From: Ornatilinea apprima
GTDB lineage: Bacteria > Chloroflexota > Anaerolineae > Anaerolineales > Anaerolineaceae
Reading direction: 5' to 3'
DNA: 64,000 nt
Assembly (NCBI RefSeq): GCF_001306115.1
Contig: NZ_LGCL01000045.1
Location: 186,001-250,000, forward strand
The notes under the pieces are model-generated. The model was given only the letters and a program-made list of their open reading frames with translations. It did not search any database and was not told the DNA's origin. The translations under genes and the position numbers were made by a program. The first letter of the stretch is position 1. The number at the start of each line of letters is the position of its first letter. Shown here piece by piece: positions 8,132 through 21,900 of this stretch.

Positions 8132-9278
8132 GCTGCCAGATGGTGCTCCACTCGTCGCGCAGCAGATTGCCCAGCACTTCGGGCTGGCCCTGCCCGCGCA
8201 GCACGTCGCCGTCGGGTTCCACGTAGAGGGCGCTCAGGCCATCTGCATCGGGAATGTCACCGGCTTCTTCCTGATCGAGGGCGACAGGGTTAAGGGAGGA
8301 GTATGGCACCGGCAGGTTCCAAACGAGGCTGATCTGCAGGTCGGCGGCGGTGATGGCGGCCTGGTCGAGGGCGGGTTTGAGCTGGATATTGGCGGCGGAC
8401 AGCGAAAGCGATTGCACGCCCATGCTGGCCATCCGCTGCAAAATGGTGTTAACATCCTCCTGGTTTTTCTCGGTGATGGTGAGGTGAACGGTGGTGTGAA
8501 TGTCCTCCGGCATCAGGTCGCGTAGGGCTTCCCAGGATTGTTCTTCTTCGGGCTGGAAGACGAGCATAATGTGGTCCAATCCACAATCGAGAAGCTCGTG
8601 CAGGTAGTCCGGGTTGGTAAGCCGCAGGCCGTCGGTCAGCAAGCCGGTAACCATCCCCAGTCCTTCCGCGTGGGTCAGGAGAGCGGCCAGATCGGGGCGC
8701 AGGGTTGGCTCGCCGCCGGTGAAGACCACGTGCGGGATACCGGCTGCCCAGGCTTTGTTGATAATCTGCTGCCACTCGTGCTCAACCAGTTCGCGGCGCA
8801 CGCGTTCCAGGGGGGCAACGCTGCCGCTTTCGCCATCAGAGACCTGATAGGTGAGGGCGCAGTCCAGGCGATATGGAGCAAGGACCGCCGCGCTGAGCGG
8901 TTCTTTGCGGTCAAATCCGAGGAACCCAACCGGGTCTAGATCGGGGGTCTGAACGAGGATATCAAGGCGTTCTTTGAAATCCTGATAGTCTTGCAGCGCT
9001 TTGTCTTGCGGGACATTGTAGCGGCGCGCCATCTGGCTGGCAATGACCTGTTCGGGCATGTCTTTAACCAGGTAGTAGGCATATTCGGCGGCGGTGTGAT
9101 TGAGATGCAAGACGATGCTGGCATTTACAATCAGGATGCCGCTGCCGTTTTCTTCCAGGCGCAGGTGAAGGCGGTACTGCTGCGGGGCTTCGGGCGGGGT
9201 CTGGTAAGGATACATGCCAGCGGGCAGGGGCTTGACCGGTTTGAAAAACCGGTTTAAGAAGGATTGGAGTGCGTTCAT
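8118..9278 (-). CDS. Degenerate radical SAM protein with PqqD-like N-terminus (cluster cysteines lost)
   Basis: 386 residues, clearly paralogous to the neighbouring radical SAM/SPASM protein. The N-terminal region (about 35-110) matches the same PqqD-like/RRE-type domain: HLRLEENGSGILIVNAS here against HLRVEADGHALLLINAS there. The TIM-barrel region keeps VVFTGGEPTLRPDL (about 184-197), but where the active enzyme has CNNDCAHC this protein has VSDGESGS, so all three [4Fe-4S] cysteines are gone. The C-terminal SPASM cysteines are also missing and the protein ends early. It overlaps the upstream enzyme gene by four bases. The intact frame suggests a retained non-catalytic role such as substrate binding or a scaffold. 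Confidence 0.82.
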   Translation of the reverse strand: MNALQSFLNRFFKPVKPLPAGMYPYQTPPEAPQQYRLHLRLEENGSGILIVNASIVLHLNHTAAEYAYYLVKDMPEQVIASQMARRYNVPQDKALQDYQDFKERLDILVQTPDLDPVGFLGFDRKEPLSAAVLAPYRLDCALTYQVSDGESGSVAPLERVRRELVEHEWQQIINKAWAAGIPHVVFTGGEPTLRPDLAALLTHAEGLGMVTGLLTDGLRLTNPDYLHELLDCGLDHIMLVFQPEEEQSWEALRDLMPEDIHTTVHLTITEKNQEDVNTILQRMASMGVQSLSLSAANIQLKPALDQAAITAADLQISLVWNLPVPYSSLNPVALDQEEAGDIPDADGLSALYVEPDGDVLRGQGQPEVLGNLLRDEWSTIWQHARA

Positions 9279-10675
9279 AATCGGATCTCCGTTTCTTCAT
9301 GAAGGAGTGGATTAATGGCTACCGGTGGCTTGGTTTCGCCCGCGCTGCGCGCCAGCGGACAGCCACCGCCGCATTCGTGTTCAAACAGGCAGGCTTTGCA
9401 GGCAGCGGGAAGGTTGCGCCGCTCGCGCAGGCTGAGGGCTAATGGATGATTCCAGATGGCGTCCCACTCATCGCTCTGGATGTTGCCGAGGGACTGATAA
9501 TAAGACTGGCAAGGCAAGACACTGCCGTCAGGCTCGATGCACATGTTGTAGAGGGCGGCTGTGCAGCCTTTGATGCCCAATTCCATTTGCTCGGGATCAA
9601 AGTTGCAGTACTGGGTGGGGGTGTACCAGATGAGGCGCTGGTGATTGGCATCGGTCATTTGGCGCGCGACGGTCAGCAGGGCAGGCAGGCGGCTTTCCGG
9701 CAGACCGGTGCCGACCTTGCTGCCTCGGCCGGAGTAAATGAGGGCATTGAGGCCGACGGTAGGCACGCCGAGGCGGGCCAGGAATTGCAGTGTGCCTTCC
9801 AGATGCTCAACATTATCGGTAAGCATGGTGGTATTGGTCATCACAAACAATCCGCTTTGCAGGGCTTTTTCCAGGCCAGCGAGGGTTTCTTTCCAGGCGC
9901 CAGGGTGGTTGACCATGCGGTCGTGAATTTCTGGAACATGCGACTCAAAAGTGATTTGAATATGATCCAGGCCAGCGTCGCGGAGCTGGTCTACATAGCC
10001 TTCACGCGCCAGGCGGCGGCCATTGGTGTTGATGCCGGTAATCTGACCGTTGGATTCGGCATGCGCGATGAGCTGCGGCAGGTCTTCGCGCAAGGTGGGC
10101 TCGCCGCCGGTGAAGACGATGTGCGGAATAGATAGCTGCCAAAGGCGGTCAAGGATGGCGTACCATTGTTCGGTGCCCAGTTCGGGAAAATTGCGGGAGC
10201 GGGCGTTATAACAGTGGGCGCAGTCATTATTGCAGCGGTAGGTGACGGCCAGGTCCATGCGGTAGGGTGCCGAAGGCTGGCTGGAAAAGGGAACGTTGGT
10301 TTCCAGTTCCATCTCGCAAACCGGGCAAGGACCCATTGGGTCAATCAGATCGCGCAGTTGGTCTGAAATGGCTTTAAAGTCCGCGATGGCCTGATAGGAT
10401 GGCACATCGTAATAGCGCGAGAGCGCAGAGGCAGCTTTGGTCGCGGGAGTATGGTGAAGATAGAGAAAGGCCAGGTAAGCGGCGGTTGGGTTGAGATGGA
10501 GAACGCGGCTGGCGTTGATCAACAGCAGGGCGTGGCCGTCTGCTTCCACGCGCAAATGGACGCGGGTCTTTTCGCCTTCGTCCTGGATGAGGAAGTGATA
10601 TAAACCAGCGCGGGGCGGCGCAGGAGCCGCCCCGCGATTAAGCCATTCTGAAAATTGGGTAAAAATACTACTCAT
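9275..10675 (-). CDS. Radical SAM/SPASM peptide-modifying enzyme with fused PqqD-like domain
   Basis: 466 residues. Residues about 35-110 resemble a PqqD-like RiPP recognition element. C117 and C120 form a CPVC pair, then the radical SAM signature C148-x3-C152-x2-C155 follows, with GGEP at 190-193. The C-terminus holds a SPASM domain with cysteines 371, 379, 389, 426, 429, 435 and 439 for auxiliary clusters. Enzymes of this build install thioether or C-C crosslinks in ribosomal peptides, or act as anaerobic sulfatase-maturase relatives. It starts 18 bases behind a membrane-protein gene that ends in a Cys-Ala tail, a plausible substrate. The exact reaction cannot be read from the sequence. Confidence 0.88.
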   Translation of the reverse strand: MSSIFTQFSEWLNRGAAPAPPRAGLYHFLIQDEGEKTRVHLRVEADGHALLLINASRVLHLNPTAAYLAFLYLHHTPATKAASALSRYYDVPSYQAIADFKAISDQLRDLIDPMGPCPVCEMELETNVPFSSQPSAPYRMDLAVTYRCNNDCAHCYNARSRNFPELGTEQWYAILDRLWQLSIPHIVFTGGEPTLREDLPQLIAHAESNGQITGINTNGRRLAREGYVDQLRDAGLDHIQITFESHVPEIHDRMVNHPGAWKETLAGLEKALQSGLFVMTNTTMLTDNVEHLEGTLQFLARLGVPTVGLNALIYSGRGSKVGTGLPESRLPALLTVARQMTDANHQRLIWYTPTQYCNFDPEQMELGIKGCTAALYNMCIEPDGSVLPCQSYYQSLGNIQSDEWDAIWNHPLALSLRERRNLPAACKACLFEHECGGGCPLARSAGETKPPVAINPLLHEETEIRL

Positions 10676-10693
10676 GCTTTCTTCCCAACCGGT

Positions 10694-12412
10694 TTAGCGG
10701 CCGCCGCCGGCGCAGGCACAGGCACACCCGGCACAGGCACAGGCGCACGCGCAGCCGCCTCCCCCTCCGCCACCTCCACCACGGTAACTGGAACCGGCGG
10801 GGGCTTTGGGAACGGGGTTGGTCACGTTGGTTACTCCGCTGGTAAAGGAGGTAACATCGCCGATCACGCCCGCGGAGAAAGCGGAAACGCTGGAGGCAAT
10901 GGATGCAGCAAAATCAGAGCCAGGCAGGTGCGGCAAAGAAACGGACTTGCCGCCAGAGGAGGGCATTCCGCCGGTAGAAGCGCGCGACAAGCCGCCAGTT
11001 ACTCCGCCGCCGCTGGACGCGATGCTGCGGCCAATGGCCGGGTCGAGGCGGCCCCACCACATCGGCACATACACAGGCTGGGTGAAAGTGCGGCGCGCGC
11101 GTTCGTCGTACTGACGGTCAAGCATGGTCCAGTCCATGTACTTTTCGTATTGCTCCATTTGCACGTCGGGGGTATCGGCCTGTTCCACCTGCTGCCAGGC
11201 TTGCTCCATGATTTTCTCGTAATATTCTACGGTTTCTTTGCGGCTGAAGCCTTTCATTTTGGTGGTTACTTCTTTAACCAGCGCCACCATCATTTTTTGC
11301 AGGGCGGTGCGACGCTCAGCTTTCTTCAGTTTGAAGGCTTCCAAGAAGTCCGTTTCGTACGCGCGCAAATCCGCTGGCAGGGTTTCTTCCACGCTGATTT
11401 CAAGCGGTTCTTTGTTGGTAACGGTAGCGGCATTCTTGCGGACAACCGCAAAGAGAATCAGGGTGAGAACTTTGTCAATGGGTTGTTCCATCAGAACAGC
11501 GGCTTCCACCGGGGTAAGGCCGCGTTTGACACCGTGGCCTTCAATCGAAATTTTGGGTGGCAGGTATTTTAATTTGCGTTTCTTCGCGCCCCAAATGGAT
11601 TGGTAAATTCCGAGTCCGAAGATGGCGGCAAAGACGCCAAAGAATCCGCAGCAGATCAGCCCTTCAGGGTCAAAGGTGCTGCCAACGGCTCGCGAGATCT
11701 CGGAAGGCGGCTGCTGGACTGTGCCTGTGGCGACCAGGCGGGCCGGGAACGCGGCGCCGAAAATGTATTGCGTGTAGCTGTTGGCTGAGGCGGTCTGCCA
11801 GTGATAAAAGACGCGCCCATTGCTATCGATGCCGGAAGCTGGGGCCTCATCGCCGGGCCAGTTGCGCGGCGTGATGTAGCGCGGCTCTTCGGTGGTCAGC
11901 CCAGGCGGCAGGATGATGGTGAAAGCCAGGTCGGTGGTGCCGGTAACGGTATCGCGATCGTAGTAATGGGGCGCAAACTCTACGCTGGCGTAGGGTTCGG
12001 CTTCTTCCTGCGAGGCGTTGAAAATAACGCCGTTGATTTCGGGCAGGAAGAAGTGAAAAGTGCCGCGCTGGCCGGGTTGGATGGCATTGCTGCCTAACCC
12101 AAAGGCAATCCCATTACGCACATAGGGCGAAGAGGTGATATCGGTAATGGTTTTACCGTCCACTTCAGCAGTGATGCTGCCCAGGTTGTAATTTGTATTG
12201 GGCATTCCAATGTCAACGTAGTCGATGGGATCGGCGGAAGGTTCGTTGTAAAAGACAAGGGTATATTCAACCGAGGCCGTGCCGTCTGGATTGATGAAAA
12301 GGTTAATGTCGGACTTCTCGATTCGGAAGTAATAGGTTTGCGCCGAGGCCGGCACAAAGCTCACCGCCAGCAGCACAAACACGCAGAACAGCAGGAATAC
12401 ACGTCTGGTCAT
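10694..12412 (-). CDS. DUF2207-like membrane protein with C-terminal Gly run and Cys-Ala repeat tail
   Basis: 572 residues. A signal peptide (1-25) is followed by a beta-rich extracytoplasmic domain (about 26-250) resembling DUF2207, one membrane segment (about 252-274) and a KKRKLK stop-transfer that puts the rest in the cytosol. The cytosolic part has a helical, winged-helix-like region (about 296-440) and a low-complexity Ser/Gly section. The end is remarkable: nine glycines (545-553), then CACACACAGCACACA (554-568) with seven cysteines, then GGGR. Such a tail would be accessible to the radical SAM enzyme encoded 18 bases downstream. The tail could instead bind metal or a lipid anchor. The DUF2207 assignment is by fold pattern and moderately sure. 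Confidence 0.75.
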   Translation of the reverse strand: MTRRVFLLFCVFVLLAVSFVPASAQTYYFRIEKSDINLFINPDGTASVEYTLVFYNEPSADPIDYVDIGMPNTNYNLGSITAEVDGKTITDITSSPYVRNGIAFGLGSNAIQPGQRGTFHFFLPEINGVIFNASQEEAEPYASVEFAPHYYDRDTVTGTTDLAFTIILPPGLTTEEPRYITPRNWPGDEAPASGIDSNGRVFYHWQTASANSYTQYIFGAAFPARLVATGTVQQPPSEISRAVGSTFDPEGLICCGFFGVFAAIFGLGIYQSIWGAKKRKLKYLPPKISIEGHGVKRGLTPVEAAVLMEQPIDKVLTLILFAVVRKNAATVTNKEPLEISVEETLPADLRAYETDFLEAFKLKKAERRTALQKMMVALVKEVTTKMKGFSRKETVEYYEKIMEQAWQQVEQADTPDVQMEQYEKYMDWTMLDRQYDERARRTFTQPVYVPMWWGRLDPAIGRSIASSGGGVTGGLSRASTGGMPSSGGKSVSLPHLPGSDFAASIASSVSAFSAGVIGDVTSFTSGVTNVTNPVPKAPAGSSYRGGGGGGGGGCACACACAGCACACAGGGR

Positions 12413-12436
12413 CTCAAGGCTCTCCGATCTACAAAT

Positions 12437-12811
12437 TTACCACTTGGGTTCTTCGGTCAACTGGTAAGAGGTATGGCAGTATGGGCAGGTCACCATTGGG
12501 GCTCCGGCGACCATTTTAATGTCATTGGCGGTGAGGGTGCCACCGCAGGATTTGCACTTAATCGTATCCATGTTTACACTGCCGGGCAGGTCAATCTGGT
12601 AGGTAACGTTTTGGGCCGCGCCGGAATCGCTGGCGGGGGCATGGATGCGCGTGGCAAAAAAGATGATCCCAAAACTGGCTGCCAAAAGGACAATGCCGGT
12701 AATGATCCAGCTGCTTTGGCCCTGAGGGCTGAAGGCGCCGAGAATGAAGATCACGCCAAAAAGGATTAAGATGGCAGCGATCACAAACGCAATAATTTTG
12801 ATAGCTTTCAT
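12437..12811 (-). CDS. Small membrane protein with C-terminal zinc ribbon
   Basis: 124 residues. Two hydrophobic segments (about 5-27 and 34-53) are followed by a soluble tail with CKSCGG (C86, C89) and CPYC (C109, C112), a four-Cys zinc-ribbon arrangement. It starts at an ATG behind GGAGG. It is the first gene of the leftward operon with the Cys-Ala protein and the radical SAM pair, so it may be part of the same membrane complex. No enzymatic motif is visible. Confidence 0.75.
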   Translation of the reverse strand: MKAIKIIAFVIAAILILFGVIFILGAFSPQGQSSWIITGIVLLAASFGIIFFATRIHAPASDSGAAQNVTYQIDLPGSVNMDTIKCKSCGGTLTANDIKMVAGAPMVTCPYCHTSYQLTEEPKW

Positions 12812-13016
12812 AAGTCCTCCTGACTACAGATTAGTTTAACACGAATGGGTAACGCGCTTCAAGAAGGGTGGAGGAGACCGCCAGTCTATATCTATCTACG
12901 CAAAAATGATCAATCTGTTTCGAGAAATTTGAAAAAATGGTCCTATCAATGGGAGAAAATCCTTTAGAATAGATATATCCAGAATGATTGTATCATCTTT
13001 GAAAATCGAAGTGTGA

Positions 13017-16294
<3,278 letters not shown>

Positions 16295-16304
16295 CGGATG
16301 CGGG

Positions 16305-18674
16305 TCAGAAGCTAATCAAGCCGCGTTCCAACAGTTCCAAGAACTTTTCGACCACATTGGGGTCAAACAAGATACCGGCGTTTTCACGCAGATGGGCAAT
16401 GGCCTTTTCTCTTGGCCAGGCAGGCCGGTAGGTCTGTTCGTTCAGCAAAGCGTCAAACACTTCCACCACCATAAAAATTCTCGCCGAAAAAGGTATTACG
16501 GTGCCCTTTAACCCTTCCGGGTAGCCAGATCCATCCCATCGTTCGTGATGGTACTGAGGAATTTCTCGCGCGGTGGATAAATAGCTGATCGGCGAAAGCA
16601 ATTGCGTGGCATACAGGGGATGCTGGCGGATAACCTGCCACTCTTCCTCAGACAGCGGGCCGGTCTTCAGCAGGATACTATCGGGAATCATGATTTTCCC
16701 GATGTCGTGCAGCAGCGCGCCGCGCCAAATGTGAATTAATTGTTCTTTGGGCACACCAAGGTGACGTGCGAGCTGCAGGGTTATATCTGCGACGCGTTCA
16801 GTGTGTCCTTTGGTTTCAAAGTGGCGAGTCTCCAGGCTGGAGGCCCAGCTGATCAGTGTGCTGTCGTAAGCCAGCACGAGGCTGGTATGGGTCTGCTGAA
16901 GTTCGTTGAAACCGGTGATATTGTCCATCGCGATGGACGCCTGGGAGGCAAACGATTCCAGCAGTGCGATTTGGTCTTCATCGGGTGAAATGGGCTGTGT
17001 AAAGAACGACTCGAGGATTCCGCGCATTTTGCCCTTGGAAATAAGCGGAATGCCTATATATGCCTGAAACCCCTGAGCCGTGAGCCATTTGTTAATTTTT
17101 TGATCTGTGGTTGTGAGATTAACGTTGGGTACCAGCAAGATGCGCCGGGATAGGACTACCTGACCGGCCAGCGAGTTGGAAATGGGAATGGACGCGCGGG
17201 GTTGGGATGATGCCAGATTGCCACGCGAGATGATTTGCCGTAAGGTCATGCTTTTCTGTTCGAGCGAAAGGATATCCGCGGCTGATGCTGGTGTTCGAGA
17301 AAGCACCTGTTCCAGTAAGACCGAGAAGGTCGTTTCAAGGTCCATGCTGCTGGTGATCGCAATATCCACGTTGCGCAGCGCCTGTAAATGCTGCATGCGT
17401 TGTTCGGTTTGCTCAAAAAGCCGGGCCGTTTCTAACGCAGCAGCCGACTGGCTGGCAAAGGTCTTCAAGACGTTGATTCTTTCCGGCGAAAAGAAGAATT
17501 CTTCTTTGCTGAGCAGCACCAGCATCCCAACCAGATTGCCGCGCAAGATCAATGGGAAGAAACCCGCAGATTGTACCGGCGTTTTCTGTTGCGTTTCAGT
17601 CTCTTCAAAGAGTTCGGGGTTGGCAAAGCGGGTGAATATGAGGGGCTGCGTGATGGATGGTTTGGATATCTGGTTAATCAACCAGCGGCTTCTCAATAAT
17701 GTTGTGGTTATGCTCTCACAATCCCCGTCGGATTTCGCCAGAGTCACCCATTCCTGATCCACAATTTTTCCAACCCAGGCCGAGCAAACTTCGAATGCCT
17801 GAACACAAATATTTGAAATGCCCTGAGAAAGGTCAATTGCTTCCAGATTCAGCACCAGATGCTCGCCGCTTTTGAAAAGCGCGTCGAGCATGTTGAGCTG
17901 CTGCTGGATGCGTTGGCGGGAAGAAACCTGGTATGAAATATCATGAATGATTACCTGGGCGGTTTTTCGATCTTCCCAAGAGAAAGAGGTTATCAGCACT
18001 TCCACGGCCAGGTACTCGCCCTGAGAAGTTCGGATATCTGCCTCAAAACTTTGGCGGCTGCTCTCTTCTTCCAGTGCCAGCGCAAAGAAATGGTTGATCA
18101 CCGCCTTATCTTTTTCATGAAAAAGGGATGAGAGGCTCAGACTGGCAGGAAAATTGTTAATTTGCAGTCCGGTTAACCGAGTTAGCGCGGGGTTGAATTC
18201 CAGCAGATTTGCGCTCGCGTCGGTGATGATGATCGCGTCTGGCGATTGGTTAAATAGGCTTTCAAACCTGGCACGCTCGGCCAGTAATAAGCGGTAGCGG
18301 TTTAGCTGGATGATATTCTTGATACGGGCGCGCAATTCAAGCCGGTTATATGGTTTCGAGATAAAATCATCTGCACCCGCGGTGATTCCGCGAATCCGCG
18401 AGTCAGAGTCATCGAGGGCGGTAATCAGAAAGATGGGAATTTCCGCTGTTTCCGCGTCTGCGCGCAGCACCTGGCAAACTTCGTAGCCGTCCATGCCCGG
18501 CATCATCACGTCCAGCAGAATCAAATCCGGTTTGGTTTGGTGCGCCACCGCAATGGCCTGAGGACCATTTTCCGCGAAGGAAAGCTGGTATCCTTCTGTT
18601 GTGAGCAAAGACTCAATGGTCTCCCGGCCAATTGGCTCGTCATCAACGATGAGTATGCAACTAGGACGGATCAT
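16305..18674 (-). CDS. Response regulator REC-PAS-GAF-GAF-HD-GYP (c-di-GMP phosphodiesterase)
   Basis: 789 residues. An N-terminal receiver (about 6-120) has ILIVDDEP and the phospho-acceptor Asp in LILLDVMMPGMDG. A PAS domain (about 135-250) and two GAF domains (about 265-580) follow. The C-terminal HD-GYP domain has LLHDIGK, HHERWDGSGYPEGL and the conserved downstream VFDAL, so it should hydrolyse c-di-GMP. AGGA precedes the ATG. It is convergent with the rlmI gene and divergent from a hybrid kinase that could supply its phosphoryl group; that pairing is inference. Confidence 0.9.
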   Translation of the reverse strand: MIRPSCILIVDDEPIGRETIESLLTTEGYQLSFAENGPQAIAVAHQTKPDLILLDVMMPGMDGYEVCQVLRADAETAEIPIFLITALDDSDSRIRGITAGADDFISKPYNRLELRARIKNIIQLNRYRLLLAERARFESLFNQSPDAIIITDASANLLEFNPALTRLTGLQINNFPASLSLSSLFHEKDKAVINHFFALALEEESSRQSFEADIRTSQGEYLAVEVLITSFSWEDRKTAQVIIHDISYQVSSRQRIQQQLNMLDALFKSGEHLVLNLEAIDLSQGISNICVQAFEVCSAWVGKIVDQEWVTLAKSDGDCESITTTLLRSRWLINQISKPSITQPLIFTRFANPELFEETETQQKTPVQSAGFFPLILRGNLVGMLVLLSKEEFFFSPERINVLKTFASQSAAALETARLFEQTEQRMQHLQALRNVDIAITSSMDLETTFSVLLEQVLSRTPASAADILSLEQKSMTLRQIISRGNLASSQPRASIPISNSLAGQVVLSRRILLVPNVNLTTTDQKINKWLTAQGFQAYIGIPLISKGKMRGILESFFTQPISPDEDQIALLESFASQASIAMDNITGFNELQQTHTSLVLAYDSTLISWASSLETRHFETKGHTERVADITLQLARHLGVPKEQLIHIWRGALLHDIGKIMIPDSILLKTGPLSEEEWQVIRQHPLYATQLLSPISYLSTAREIPQYHHERWDGSGYPEGLKGTVIPFSARIFMVVEVFDALLNEQTYRPAWPREKAIAHLRENAGILFDPNVVEKFLELLERGLISF

Positions 18675-18998
18675 GGGGGCTTTCCTGTAACTGGTCTGGT
18701 TTCACAAAGATCGGTTTAATGGGAAGAAAACTTGGCTTTGGTGAAGCTCTTGATCAGCATGACTTGCCTTCATTGTAGCAAGGATTAAATTAAACCGCGA
18801 CCCGTTTTGAGAGAATTGTGAACGAGATTGGGCTGGGTTTCGTGCTGTTGAGATCAATATCAATTATATTTATTTTACTGATTTTTTACCTGAATTTGGT
18901 GGAAGATTTACCGTTTTACGCTTATCCTATAGAGTGATGAAAAGGGTGAAAAGGGAAATTCCCATTGCGCATAGGGATGTTTATGATGAAGGCATGCA
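18675..18998. other. Divergent intergenic region
   Basis: 324 bases between two divergent signalling genes. It is AT-rich around 18855-18905 and probably holds both promoters, but I see no consensus -35/-10 pair good enough to name, no RNA gene and no repeat. Confidence 0.4.
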
Positions 18999-21900
18999 TT
19001 GAAAGAAGAATCGGGTAAATCGATGGAAAAACAGCAAATCAAAGAAGCGCTTAACAAAAATGAGTCTCGCCATATTGTTAGGTTTTTTATGCTTCTTATT
19101 GTGTTTTTCTTGGGGCTGCTTTTCTTGTTGCAGTGGGAAACCCTTGGTTATTCGGATTACCGGCTTACGATTTTGGGGGGAGTGGCTTTCTTAGCGGGGT
19201 CGGTGTGCCTGTTTTTTCATTCTGAACGGGAGTTTGAATTACTAAATCATCTGGGGCATGGTTTACTGCTGTCGGGGATACTATTACTTATTTCCGGTTC
19301 GTTTGGCTCATTTTCTGATTGGTTGGTTTACTGGGAATGGTGGATTTCCATAAGCTTGATAGCCTGCTCTTTCCTTTATGGGTTCTCCCTGAAACCACGA
19401 AAGTCGCCGATGGCTTTAAAGATTACCCGTTACGCCATTTTACTGGGATTGTTGTTATTGGCTTTTTTCCCCTATTTGTTGCAGTCAGTTACCACCGGCG
19501 AGTTAGCCCTCAGCCGCGGTGCGACACGCCTGTTGCAGATCATTCCGCTTGGGTTGTTTGCATTCATTATTTGGGATTTGCTGCGCCATCGACGTCAGAT
19601 GGATAGACGCCTTTGCAGTTTGTTACTGCTGTCGCTGAGCATTTTTACGCTAAGCAACCTGGTCATGATGATGTCTGAGCGCAGTGTTGATGGGTACTTC
19701 TTGCTGGCAGCTCTCTTCTTCTTTTTAGCCGAGATTGTGCTGGTTAGCGCGATTGGCGAGTGGGTCAACCTGGAGTTTTTCCATTTACGGCAGACATCAA
19801 AGAACGCTGAAGAAAAGCTGCAAACGGCATGTAACCAAATCAGTCAACTTGAAGCGCAAATTGATATTCTTCATCAATTCATGGACGAGGTTCCGGATTT
19901 GCTATTCATTAAAGACCGGAGCGGGAAGTTTTTATACAACAACCGCGCTCATCTGGAATTGCTTGGTATGCAAAATCAGATAGAGGCACTTGGCAAATCG
20001 GACTTTGATGTTTTCTCCTTTGATCGCGCCCGCCAATATTACCTTGAAGAGCAGAAAGTGATTCAAGGGATTCTCCCTGAACTCTCGATTCAATCTCATA
20101 CGCCCTCGAATAAAACAGGCGGTAAAAATGTGTGGCTTTCTGAGACGAAAGTACCCATGCGCAACGAGCATGGAGAAATTATCGGGCTGTATTGCTGCTC
20201 GCAGGATATTTCTGAGCGCAAAAATGCGGAAGACGCCTTAAGAGAAAGCGAAGAACGCTACCGTCGCTTGATCGAGTCTGCACCGATCCCGTTTTTGATG
20301 GTGTGTCAGAATGAAGTTGTCATGGTCAATAATGAAGCGGTAGCGGTGTTGGGCGGGCGCAGCAAAGAAGAAATTATTCAAACACCAATTCATCATTTCG
20401 CGCCCGAAATTGATTTGCAGCGATTGGATGATCAAATTAATTTCAAAGCAAAAAGCACGAAAAATACCCAACCGATTGAATTGAAAGTGACGCGCTTGGA
20501 TGGTTACCAGATTGATGTGGAGTTAATGGCCTCCAAGGCGGAATTTTTTGGAATGCCTGCGGTGCAAATTTTGTTTTGGGATGTAACCGAACAGCGCAAA
20601 GCAGAAAAAGGACTGCGCTTGAGTAAAGACAGGCTGCGCCTGGCGCTGGAATCGGCCAACCAGGGCTTGTGGGACTGGAATCTGTTGACTAATGAAATGT
20701 ATTTCGACGAAACCTGGGCAATGATTATGGGCTATCGAGAAGCCGCTGAACTGCAGCCCGTGATGAGCACCTGGGAAAAATCCATTTATCCGGAAGATAA
20801 AAAACAGGTTTTTCGCAATCTCAATGATCATCTGACAGGGCTGCGGCCAAATTTCACCGCCGAATACCGGGCTTACCGCAGCAACAGCGAGGTGATTTGG
20901 GTTCAAGCCAAGGGCAGAGTGGTGGAGTGGAGTGTGGACGGCAACCCGTCGCGGATTATGGGCACGCTGCAAGATATCAATGCCCGTAAAGAGGTGGAGA
21001 GAGACTTGCAGGAAGCTCGCAAAGCGGCGGAAGACGCCGCGAAGACAAAAGCTGAATTTCTAGCCAGCATGAGCCACGAGATCCGCACACCAATGAACGC
21101 GGTGATCGGTATGACCAGCCTGCTGCTGGACACCGAATTGCAAGCACAGCAGCGCGATTATGTCAATACCATTCGGGTCAGCGGTGACTCTCTCCTGTCT
21201 ATCATCAACGACATCCTTGACTTTTCCAAGATTGAAGAAGGAAAGCTGGACCTGGAAAGGCAGCCGTTTTACCTATATGATTGTGTAGAGTCGGCTATTG
21301 ATCTGGTGGCTTCCAAGGCGCAGGAAAAAGGGCTGGAAGTGATGTACAACCTGCAAGGTCAGGTTCCAATTGCAATTGAAGGCGATGTAACCCGTTTACG
21401 CCAGATTCTGGTGAATTTACTGAGCAACGCGGTGAAATTCACTGACCAAGGTGAGGTGGAAGTGCTGGTTACGAGCCAGACCATCAATGAAGACTGGCAT
21501 CAAATCCAATTCTCTGTGCGGGACACGGGGATCGGAATCCCGCGTGAACAGCAGGATCGATTGTTTAAGTCTTTTACTCAAATTGACGCTTCGACCACGC
21601 GCAAATATGGCGGCACAGGGCTGGGGTTGGCGATTAGCAAGCGCCTGGCGGAAATTATGGGCGGCACGATGTGGGTTGAAAGTGATGAGGGAACGGGTTC
21701 CGTTTTCCATTTCACGGTGAGAACGCGGGAAATCATCTTCAATATCCCCCAAATCTGCCGGAAAGACCAGCCAGAATTTGCCGGAAAGCGAGTTCTGCTG
21801 GTGGATGATAATTTCAATCACTTGAATATCATTGCTGAGCACTTGCGCGGCTGGAATATGGAGGTGGACGCTTTCACCAGCTGTGATCAGGCAGACCAGC

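Noticed and set aside
10655..11572. Rightward 305-codon frame opposite the Cys-Ala protein
   Set aside because: Opposite-strand shadow; the leftward gene has signal peptide, TM and operon context.
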